The notes beneath the pieces are model-generated. The model was not told the DNA's origin and did not search any database. It saw only the letters and a program-made list of their open reading frames with translations. A stretch of DNA of 36,060 nucleotides from Collinsella sp. TF05-9AC (lineage in GTDB: Bacteria > Actinomycetota > Coriobacteriia > Coriobacteriales > Coriobacteriaceae). The position numbers and the translations under genes are program-made. Shown here piece after piece: positions 1 through 5,344 of this stretch; position 1 is the stretch's first letter, and each line of letters starts with the position of its first letter. The stretch covers positions 1 through 36,060 of the forward strand of contig NZ_QSSH01000024.1 in assembly GCF_003438495.1 (NCBI RefSeq). The letters run 5' to 3'.

Positions 1-938
1 TGGGCGATGTTGTCGCGAATGTGCTGGCAGCTCTTGTGGAAGCCCTCGAGCTCATACTCGGAAAGGTCGAGCGTGTAGACCTCCTCGACGCCCTCGGCAC
101 CGATCACACACGGCAGGGAAGTAAAGATGCCCTCCTCGCCATACTGGCCGGTCATAAGCGTGGAGGCGGAAAGCACGGCGTGCTCGTTGTGAAGCACAGC
201 GGCGCAGACGCGCGCGGCGGAGTTGGCGACGGCGTACTCGGTGCACTGCTTGCCCTGGTAGGTCACATAGCCGCCCTTGCGTGCAAGCTCCTCGACCTCC
301 ATGTGGTCGAAGGCGTACTTGTCGGGGTTCTCGGCCTGAAGCTCGTTAAGGCTCTTGCCGGCGATGGTCGCGGCCTTAAAGGCTGCAAGCTGGCTAAAGC
401 CGTGCTCGCCGATCATATAGGCGTCGATGGACTTGGGGCTCACGCCGACCTTCTTGGAGATCTCGGTGCGCAGGCGGGCGGAGTCCAGGCCGCAGCCCGA
501 GCCGATGATCTTCTTGGGATCGTAGCCGGTCAGGTGCCACAGCTCGGTGCACACGACGTCGCAGGGGTTGGAGATGCTCACGAAGATGCCGTCAAAGCCG
601 GCGTCGACGATGCGCTTGGCAAAGGAGCGGGCGGCGTCGGTGGTAAAGAACAGCTCGCCGTCGCGGTTGCCGGCGGCCAGCGCGACCTTGCCGGCGGCGT
701 TGACGATGACGTCGCAGCAGGCAAGCTCCTCGTAGTGGTCGTAGCAGTTGACGATCTTGGTGTTGTACGGGACAAACGAAAGGGAGTCGCGCAGGTCCTG
801 GACCTCGGACGTCACCTTGGCCTGGTTGATATCGCACAGGTACAGCTCATCGGCAATGCCCTGCATGAGCAGACTGTTGGCAACATGTGCTCCTACGTGG
901 CCCTGGCCGACCACACCGATCTTACGCGTCTGGTACAT
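1..938 (-). CDS. L-lactate / L-2-hydroxyacid dehydrogenase (LDH/HicDH family), 3' end cut by window edge
   Basis: This is an NAD-dependent dehydrogenase that interconverts a 2-oxoacid (pyruvate or a branched 2-oxoacid) and its L-2-hydroxyacid in the cytoplasm. The visible 312 codons cover nearly the whole family length of about 310 residues. Near the N-terminus is a Rossmann motif GQGHVG (residues 11-16), then the NAD-ribose aspartate in LYLCDIN (Asp36), the LDSAR motif (Asp152, Arg155) and the catalytic-histidine motif GEHG (His179). The residues after GEHG (FSQ) and the loop around residues 83-94 look more like L-2-hydroxyisocaproate dehydrogenase than a classic LDH, so the exact substrate is open. 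The start at 938 is supported by an AAAGG ribosome site just upstream. A -10-like TACAAT lies at 976-981 on the same strand. The gene runs off the left edge. Confidence 0.85.
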   Translation of the reverse strand, partial: MYQTRKIGVVGQGHVGAHVANSLLMQGIADELYLCDINQAKVTSEVQDLRDSLSFVPYNTKIVNCYDHYEELACCDVIVNAAGKVALAAGNRDGELFFTTDAARSFAKRIVDAGFDGIFVSISNPCDVVCTELWHLTGYDPKKIIGSGCGLDSARLRTEISKKVGVSPKSIDAYMIGEHGFSQLAAFKAATIAGKSLNELQAENPDKYAFDHMEVEELARKGGYVTYQGKQCTEYAVANSAARVCAAVLHNEHAVLSASTLMTGQYGEEGIFTSLPCVIGAEGVEEVYTLDLSEYELEGFHKSCQHIRDNIA

Positions 939-975
939 ATATGTATCCTTTCGGCCGAGTTTTTCGCGTCGAACC

Positions 976-981
976 ATTGTA
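976..981 (-). promoter_or_regulatory. Candidate -10 element for the dehydrogenase gene
   Basis: Read on the minus strand this is TACAAT, one mismatch from the TATAAT consensus, about 38 nt ahead of the start codon at 938. No good -35 hexamer is seen at 16-18 bp spacing, so it is only a weak prediction. Confidence 0.35.
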
Positions 982-1016
982 GCGTCCTGCTGCCACTTTG
1001 CTAGGCTAAAGCGCCA

Positions 1017-1051
1017 TAGATTTTTGGGCATGCCTTAATCTCTACTTTTGG
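1017..1051. repeat. Degenerate copy of the GGTAGATTTT...CATGCC intergenic repeat
   Basis: The stretch reads TAGATTTTTGGGCATGCCT followed by AATCTCTACTTTTGG. It matches, with a few changes, the reverse complement of the hairpin at 5299-5337, including the central CATGCC. It lies between the divergent dehydrogenase and metA genes. The decay of the inverted-repeat arms suggests an old insertion. Confidence 0.45.
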
Positions 1052-1148
1052 AGTGATTTGGGCCGCTGACGGCATCGCCGGGCGATGTACTCGCGCGGAT
1101 GGGGCCGGTCGTTGTACCATAACTGCAACTGACTCGTAAGGAGCATTC

Positions 1149-2075
1149 ATGCCCATTCGCATCCCCGACGCCCTCCCTGCCGCCGCGCAGCTCGAGAGCG
1201 AGAACATCTTTGTCATGACCGAGTACCGCGCGCTGCACCAGGACATCCGTCCGCTGCGCGTGCTCATCCTCAACCTCATGCCCACCAAAATCGCTACCGA
1301 GACGCAGATCATGCGCAAGCTCTCCAACACGCCGCTGCAGGTGGAGGTGGACCTGCTGCGCACGAAAACGCACGAGGCCACGCACGTGAGCGCCGGCCAC
1401 CTGGAGACGTTCTACCGCACGTTCGACGACATCCGCGACATCCACTACGACGGCCTGATCATCACGGGCGCGCCGGTGGAGCAAATGCCGTTCGAGGAGG
1501 TCGACTACTGGCCCGAGCTCTGCCAGATCATGGATTGGTCCACCACGCACGTGCACTCTACGCTGCACATTTGTTGGGGCGCGCAGGCCGGCCTGTACCA
1601 TCATTACGGCATCCAGAAGTACGACCTGCCGGCAAAGGCGAGCGGCGTGTTCGAGCATTATCTGGTGAAGCCGCAAAGCCCGCTGGTCCGCGGCTTTGAC
1701 GACCGCTTCTATGCCGTACATTCGCGCAACACCGACGTGCGCCGCGAGGACGTGGAGGCCGAGCCGCAGCTTGAGGTCGTGGCCGTGTCCGACGAGGTGG
1801 GCCTGTACATCGTCAAGTCGACCGACAGCCGTCGCTTCTTTGTCTTTGGTCACCCCGAGTACGATACCGACACGCTGCGCCTGGAGTACGAGCGCGACGT
1901 GAAGCGCGGCCTCAACCCTCAGGTGCCGGCGCATTACTTCCCGGGCGACGACCCCTCCGCCGATCCGCGCAACGTCTGGCGCAGCCAAGCTCAGCTGTTC
2001 TACACCAACTGGCTCAACTACTACGTCTACCAGACCACGCCCTACGACCTGGCCCGCGCCGGCGAGGAGCACTAG
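1149..2075 (+). CDS. metA: Homoserine O-acetyltransferase (MetA family)
   Basis: The enzyme transfers an acyl group to the hydroxyl of L-homoserine, the first committed step of methionine synthesis in the cytoplasm. The 308 residues match the usual MetA length and align without gaps to E. coli numbering. The catalytic cysteine is Cys142 in [10 protein letters not shown], and the His235/Glu237 pair is in FGHPEYD. Residue 111 is Glu ([10 protein letters not shown]). In this family Glu111 is known to favour acetyl-CoA and Gly111 succinyl-CoA, so acetyltransferase activity is inferred despite the metA name. The ATG at 1149 has a TAAGGAG ribosome site at 1137-1143. The gene stands alone, followed by repeat block A. 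No SAM riboswitch or T-box was seen in the 210 bp upstream. Confidence 0.95.
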   Translation: MPIRIPDALPAAAQLESENIFVMTEYRALHQDIRPLRVLILNLMPTKIATETQIMRKLSNTPLQVEVDLLRTKTHEATHVSAGHLETFYRTFDDIRDIHYDGLIITGAPVEQMPFEEVDYWPELCQIMDWSTTHVHSTLHICWGAQAGLYHHYGIQKYDLPAKASGVFEHYLVKPQSPLVRGFDDRFYAVHSRNTDVRREDVEAEPQLEVVAVSDEVGLYIVKSTDSRRFFVFGHPEYDTDTLRLEYERDVKRGLNPQVPAHYFPGDDPSADPRNVWRSQAQLFYTNWLNYYVYQTTPYDLARAGEEH

Positions 2076-2104
2076 GCTGTGGCCGTGGCTGTGCTCGCGG
2101 CGTG

Positions 2105-2221
2105 ACGAGCGTGGATTATCGGACGGACGAGCGTGGATTTTCGGACATTTACAAATCGAGCGCGGATAATCTCCCATTTTTGGCCGAGGAACGGGCTCAA
2201 AGTGGGAGATTATCCACGCTC
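2105..2221. repeat. Intergenic repeat block A (GAGCGTGGAT family)
   Basis: There are two tandem units of about 22 bp, ACGAGCGTGGATTATCGGAC at 2105-2124 and CGAGCGTGGATTTTCGGACA at 2128-2147. They are followed by an inverted pair with arms at 2158-2176 (GAGCGCGGATAATCTCCCA) and 2203-2221 (TGGGAGATTATCCACGCTC), with one mismatch and a 26-nt spacer. A T-run follows at 2223-2228, so the hairpin could also end metA transcription. The same family occurs at 3505-3593 and 8515-8694. Any peptide read through it is an artefact. Confidence 0.85.
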
Positions 2222-2370
2222 ATTTTTTAGGTATGTAGATGCCGATGGCTCGGCTAAGAGACGGTGCGTGAAGAGGCCAAGTCGCATTCGGCGTAGTCTC
2301 GTATCTTGACGGGTTTTTCTTTCTGATAATCCAATGGACCAAGGCATCTAAATGTGGAGACAGGGACCTC

Positions 2371-2399
2371 TCGACAACCGCCCTACCTGCAGATATAAG
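2371..2399 (+). promoter_or_regulatory. Candidate promoter of the AbiEi-like gene
   Basis: A -35 TCGACA (2371-2376), a 17-bp spacer and a -10 TATAAG (2394-2399) form a good sigma-70-type promoter. Two direct repeats of AGCATTTGGTC (2429-2439 and 2451-2461, 22 bp apart) lie between it and the start codon at 2519. Confidence 0.5.
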
Positions 2400-2428
2400 C
2401 CATCAACCCAAAACGTCCAAAACCGTCA

Positions 2429-2461
2429 AGCATTTGGTCGGTGCCTGGATAGCATTTGGTC
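2429..2461. promoter_or_regulatory. Direct repeat AGCATTTGGTC x2, candidate operator
   Basis: Two identical 11-mers, at 2429-2439 and 2451-2461, are separated by 22 bp from start to start, which is two helical turns. They lie in the leader downstream of the candidate promoter. AbiEi antitoxins are known to repress their own promoters by binding repeated sites. Whether this protein does so is inference. Confidence 0.4.
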
Positions 2462-2518
2462 AGACTTCGCATGAAACCGTCTGGTACGTTTGCGCCGTTC
2501 CAAGATCTGGGAGGCGAC

Positions 2519-3481
2519 ATGGGAAACATGACGGCGAATCAAAGACTTGCAGGTCACATTAAGGCATGCGAACAGCAGATGAGCTGCGTGTACGCGCGAA
2601 CGGCGGCGGAGGCAAAGCAGATTGAGCGGCGGGTGGCGGCGGGAAGTCTAGAGGCGGTCATGCCGGTGCTGTATGCGCGTCCGGAATACTGGTCCGAGCT
2701 CAAGTTTCGGCAGCGTTATCTGCATCGAGTGCGGGCCCTTGCGCAAAAGCACCCCGACTGGACATTTTGCTCCTATACGGCGGCTGTTATCTATGGTCTT
2801 TCGGTTTCGCATGCCAATTTGACGCACATCCATATCGCCGTGGCACCGGCACAATCAACGACGCTGGGCTCTCAGGTCGTTCGCCATCGTTATGTTCGTC
2901 AAACACGGGCCACCCAGATGGACATTGCCGTGACCGATATCGATCAAACGATTACGGATTGCCTGGTCGATGCATCGTTTGTCGAGGGCTTGATCATTGC
3001 GGACTCGGCGCTCCATGAGCAGCTGTTGTCGAAGGAACATCTCGTTGAGACGGTCGACAAGCTTGGCCTGAATCGACGCGGTGTTGTGACGGCGCGAAGT
3101 GTTGCACGGTGTGCCGACGGCCTGTCGGAAAGCGGTGGCGAGTCCAAGGCGCGCGCCCTGATGATTGAGCGCGGCTGGCAGACGCCGGAGCTGCAAATTG
3201 AGCTGTTCGACCCGGTTGAGCCGGGACGGCCGTATCGCGTCGACTACTTGTGGCGCGTGGGAGATCGGCTGATCATCGGGGAATTTGACGGATTCGTTAA
3301 AAGCGAGAAGGCGGCGGAGGAAGGCAAGCTCGCAAAGGCGCAGTTTGATGAGCGCCAGCGCGAGTCGAGGCTTTCGCTGCTTGATAACTGCAAGATCGTG
3401 CGCTTGTGCTGGGATGATTTGAGGGACCCGTCAAAGCTCGATCGCAAACTCAAAGTTGCCGGCGTGCCGCGTGCGTGTTGA
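2519..3481 (+). CDS. AbiEi-like regulator fused to a PD-(D/E)XK/DUF559-like domain
   Basis: Predicted cytoplasmic protein of 320 residues, function unproven. The N-terminal half (about 1-110) resembles the AbiEi antitoxin group: a helical, winged-helix-like part and a conserved stretch around HPDWTFCSYTAAVIYGL followed by a short beta segment. The C-terminal part (about 205-310) resembles the Vsr/DUF559 nuclease fold, with Glu208 (GGES), Asp242 (RVDYLW) and Glu255-x-Asp257 (IIGEFDG) spaced like a PD-(D/E)XK site. There is no adjacent AbiEii nucleotidyltransferase toxin, so it is not a standard AbiE pair. The ATG at 2519 is chosen because GGGAGG ends 6 nt upstream; an in-frame start at 2456 lacks such a site. 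Repeat blocks A and B flank the gene. A second gene of similar build is at 34653-35726. Confidence 0.65.
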   Translation: MGNMTANQRLAGHIKACEQQMSCVYARTAAEAKQIERRVAAGSLEAVMPVLYARPEYWSELKFRQRYLHRVRALAQKHPDWTFCSYTAAVIYGLSVSHANLTHIHIAVAPAQSTTLGSQVVRHRYVRQTRATQMDIAVTDIDQTITDCLVDASFVEGLIIADSALHEQLLSKEHLVETVDKLGLNRRGVVTARSVARCADGLSESGGESKARALMIERGWQTPELQIELFDPVEPGRPYRVDYLWRVGDRLIIGEFDGFVKSEKAAEEGKLAKAQFDERQRESRLSLLDNCKIVRLCWDDLRDPSKLDRKLKVAGVPRAC

Positions 3482-3504
3482 GGCGGTTGCAGGACGTTGA
3501 GCCG

Positions 3505-3593
3505 CACGAGCGTGGAAATCCGGACACACGAGCGTGGATAATCTCCCACTTTTGGCTCGTAAGGGGGCTCAAAGTGGGAGATTTTCCACGCTC
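3505..3593. repeat. Intergenic repeat block B (GAGCGTGGAT family)
   Basis: One unit CACGAGCGTGGAAATCCGGA starts at 3505. It is followed by an inverted pair: GAGCGTGGATAATCTCCCAC at 3530-3549 (pairing continues to 3552) against GTGGGAGATTTTCCACGCTC at 3574-3593 (pairing starts at 3571), with an 18-nt spacer. It sits between the convergent AbiEi-like gene and fau and could act as a terminator, though no long T-run follows. It has the same orientation and architecture as block A. Confidence 0.85.
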
Positions 3594-3619
3594 ATCTTGC
3601 GGGTGCGATACAGCGGCGA

Positions 3620-4216
3620 TCAGGCGCTGATGATGTGGGGCAGCGGCAGGTCGTGGGCGTCGGTGGGAATGTGGTCGACACGCTGCTCGTCAAAGGCGAT
3701 GCCGATGATTTGACATGCGGGCGAGAGCGTGGGCAGGTAGCGATCATAGCAGCCGCCGCCGTAGCCCAGGCGCGCGCCGGCGCGGTCGAAGGCTACGAGC
3801 GGCACGACGACCATGTCGAGAGCTTCGGCAGGCACGATAGGGAAGCGGTCGCTGTCGATGTCCACGGCCGCGAAGGTCCGCGTGGGGTGGGCGATAAACG
3901 GAGCCGAGGACGCATCGCCGGCGGCAACTGCCCGCATGCACATGCGCTGGCCACAAGCCATGGCGTCTGTTGCCGAGAGCATGCATGGATAGGCCACGCG
4001 CCAGCCGCGTTTGGCGGCAGCTACAGCAAACGCGGCTGGGTCGACTTCGGAACCCATCGCGGCGTAGACGGCAACGGTGTGCGGCGCCGCGGCACCCAAG
4101 CGATCCAACAGCTCGACAAGTCGCGCACAGATAGCGGCGGACTTTGCCGCCCGCACATCCAAATCAAGAGCATCGCGCCGAGCAATCATCGCCCGTCGCA
4201 ACTCAGCCTTGTCCAT
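3620..4216 (-). CDS. 5-formyltetrahydrofolate cyclo-ligase
   Basis: The enzyme converts 5-formyl-THF to 5,10-methenyl-THF with ATP, returning the storage folate to the one-carbon pool in the cytoplasm. The 198-residue product has the family signature LGYGGGCYDRYLP near the C-terminus (nucleotide- and folate-binding loop). The N-terminal helix DKAELRRAMIARRDAL carries the basic residues typical of the family. The ATG at 4216 is preferred because AGAGGAG lies just upstream; an upstream TTG at 4243 would overlap a hairpin. The gene is monocistronic. A 13-bp inverted repeat (4233-4271) lies in the leader. Confidence 0.9.
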   Translation of the reverse strand: MDKAELRRAMIARRDALDLDVRAAKSAAICARLVELLDRLGAAAPHTVAVYAAMGSEVDPAAFAVAAAKRGWRVAYPCMLSATDAMACGQRMCMRAVAAGDASSAPFIAHPTRTFAAVDIDSDRFPIVPAEALDMVVVPLVAFDRAGARLGYGGGCYDRYLPTLSPACQIIGIAFDEQRVDHIPTDAHDLPLPHIISA

Positions 4217-4232
4217 CCCAGTCTCCTCTAGC

Positions 4233-4271
4233 AAACCTGCCAAAAAGGGATAGGTTTATTTTGGCAGGTTT
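4233..4271. repeat. Hairpin in the fau leader
   Basis: The arms AAACCTGCCAAAA (4233-4245) and TTTTGGCAGGTTT (4259-4271) are perfect 13-bp complements around a 13-nt loop. On the fau strand the hairpin ends about 10 nt before the AGAGGAG ribosome site. It could be a leader structure or an operator. No gene on the plus strand ends here, so a terminator role is unlikely unless the leader itself is attenuated. Confidence 0.6.
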
Positions 4272-4362
4272 TATCTGGGCAAACGCGATATGGGCAGTAA
4301 AGCCACCGCAAATATGCCTGTGAACTGCGCCCTTTGTGGTTGTTTGGGCCTATGCGTTAATG

Positions 4363-4692
4363 CTATAACGCCGCAGCGATTGCTTTAGTCACAAACTTAT
4401 TGAGTGACTCACCCTTCTTTGCCGCTGCCAGCGCCGCTTGCTTGTGGAGCTCAGAGCCCGTTCTTACGTTGAACGAGCCCTTAAAAGCCCGCTCGGGTTT
4501 CTTGCCTTTCTCGGCGCAAAACTCAAGGTAATCGTCGACGGCGTCGTGGAAGCATTGCTCCACTTCTTCAGTTGTGGAGCCTTCAAATACGATTGCGTCC
4601 CTAATGCCGGTGACCATACCTGTTAGCACATGCTGTTCGGCATCGAACTCGACTGGGGCGAAATAACCCTTGTATGCCAAAACGTTACTCAT
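4363..4692 (-). CDS. hicB: HicB-family antitoxin
   Basis: Predicted antitoxin of 109 residues that neutralises HicA and represses the operon. The N-terminal part (about 1-65) has the HicB partial RNase H-like fold pattern, including FEGSTTEEVEQCFHDAVDDYLEFC. The C-terminal part (about 70-109) has a ribbon-helix-helix pattern with GSFNVRTGSELHKQAALAA and a final helix ending in AAAL. The ATG at 4692 is chosen because GGAGG (4698-4702, minus strand) precedes it by 5 nt; an in-frame ATG at 4707 has no such site. It overlaps the hicA stop by 8 nt, which suggests translational coupling. The pair stands between fau and a repeat-rich gap. Confidence 0.85.
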   Translation of the reverse strand: MSNVLAYKGYFAPVEFDAEQHVLTGMVTGIRDAIVFEGSTTEEVEQCFHDAVDDYLEFCAEKGKKPERAFKGSFNVRTGSELHKQAALAAAKKGESLNKFVTKAIAAAL

Positions 4693-4948
4693 GACTACCT
4701 CCGACATCTTGCAGAAATCGAACGATGTTTCGAATGGTCCCCGCCGTCAATTCGTCAGATGGATGTGGCGCGTGCATTACGAACATCCTGCCATCTGATG
4801 GCCTGTAGAAGCGAATGCGCGATCCGGATGTCTTGCCTTTGTTGTCCATTTCAAAGCCATATGAAGCCATGACTTTTAAAAAATCGGTATACCGATACGT
4901 CGAAGGGCAGCTAAGCAGTTGGGCGATGAGTTTATCGGTCCGAGTCAT
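4685..4948 (-). CDS. hicA: HicA-family mRNA interferase toxin
   Basis: Small predicted toxin of 87 residues with the double-stranded-RNA-binding-like fold of HicA, expected to cleave mRNA and block translation when free of HicB. The sequence has the HicA layout: an N-terminal helix, YTDFLKVMASYGFE, a central GSRIRFYRPSDGR hairpin, then MHAPHPSDELTAGTIRNIVRFL. In the best-studied HicA proteins the central motif is GSH with a catalytic His. Here the position is Arg (GSR), with histidines only in HAPHP; a HicA subgroup with this pattern is known to me. The ATG at 4948 has GAGGTGGG directly upstream. It is the first gene of the hicA-hicB operon. Confidence 0.85.
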   Translation of the reverse strand: MTRTDKLIAQLLSCPSTYRYTDFLKVMASYGFEMDNKGKTSGSRIRFYRPSDGRMFVMHAPHPSDELTAGTIRNIVRFLQDVGGSHE

Positions 4949-4962
4949 CCCACCTCACATTC

Positions 4963-5002
4963 TGCAACTATATCTTAGTTGCAATTTAAGTCCGATGCAA
5001 GC
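4963..5002 (-). promoter_or_regulatory. hicAB promoter with overlapping palindromic operator
   Basis: On the minus strand there is a -35 TTGCAT, a 17-bp spacer and a -10 TAAGAT. The perfect palindrome TGCAACTA-TATCT-TAGTTGCA (4963-4983) covers the -10 and sits 15 bp before the hicA start. Its position and symmetry fit a HicB ribbon-helix-helix operator. Further upstream, TATAGAACAtGTG and TATAGAACAaGTG (5011-5023 and 5028-5040) form a 13-mer direct repeat with a 17-bp period. Confidence 0.6.
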
Positions 5003-5108
5003 ACCCCTACTATAGAACATGTGTACGTATAGAACAAGTGTTTGAACCAACGCAAAGGCACCTGCCCCTTCGTGGGGGTTTTGCTGGTGGGGCGGGTGTC
5101 TGCGGCGG

Positions 5109-5249
5109 TTTGTCTCGATCTGTAACAGTAACTCGGCAAAAATGGGCCTAGCTGTTACAGATTGAGACAAAGGGGCGGCGCCATTCGGAAACGTCTCGAT
5201 CTGTAACATCTGGAGCCGATATTGCTGCCTAGATGTTACAGATTTAGAC
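5109..5249. repeat. Two copies of the GTCTCGATCTGTAACA inverted repeat
   Basis: Copy 1 pairs TTTGTCTCGATCTGTAACAG (5109-5128) with CTGTTACAGATTGAGACAAA (5152-5171), one mismatch. Copy 2 pairs GTCTCGATCTGTAACATCT (5193-5211) with AGATGTTACAGATTTAGAC (5231-5249), one mismatch. The arms share 15-16 bases but the loops differ, so the hairpin rather than the loop is conserved. Just before them, CACCTGCCCC...GGGGCGGGTG (about 5069-5099) forms another GC-rich hairpin. The gap between hicA and the M16 peptidase gene holds no gene that I can see. Confidence 0.8.
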
Positions 5250-5298
5250 AAACTGGTGGGACGGGGTGAGCTGCCCCACCCAAGCAGCGGCAAAAGAA

Positions 5299-5337
5299 AA
5301 AGGTAGATTTTCAGGCATGTCCCAAAAATCTACCTTT
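5299..5337 (-). terminator. Terminator of the M16 peptidase gene, GGTAGATTTT repeat family
   Basis: The arms AAAGGTAGATTTT (5299-5311) and AAAATCTACCTTT (5325-5337) are perfect complements around a 13-nt loop containing CATGTCCC. On the minus strand the hairpin starts 8 nt after the stop codon at 5345 and is followed by TTTTTCTTTT, so it looks like an intrinsic terminator. A decayed copy is at 1017-1051. Confidence 0.75.
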
Positions 5338-5344
5338 GTTGTGG

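Noticed and set aside
939..1148. SAM riboswitch or T-box ahead of metA
   Set aside because: No conserved core of either class is visible. Only a ribosome site and a decayed repeat were found.
1035..2177. Open frame on the minus strand opposite metA
   Set aside because: It starts inside repeat block A, has no family match, and metA on the other strand is complete with all catalytic residues.
2105..2221. CRISPR array
   Set aside because: The units are tandem or inverted without unique spacers of constant length, and no cas genes are in the window.
2519..3481. Full AbiE toxin-antitoxin pair
   Set aside because: No AbiEii-like nucleotidyltransferase gene lies beside either AbiEi-like gene.
5011..5040. 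LexA box near the hicAB promoter
   Set aside because: GAAC occurs twice but no GAAC-N4-GTTC arrangement is present. It is a direct repeat, not an SOS box.
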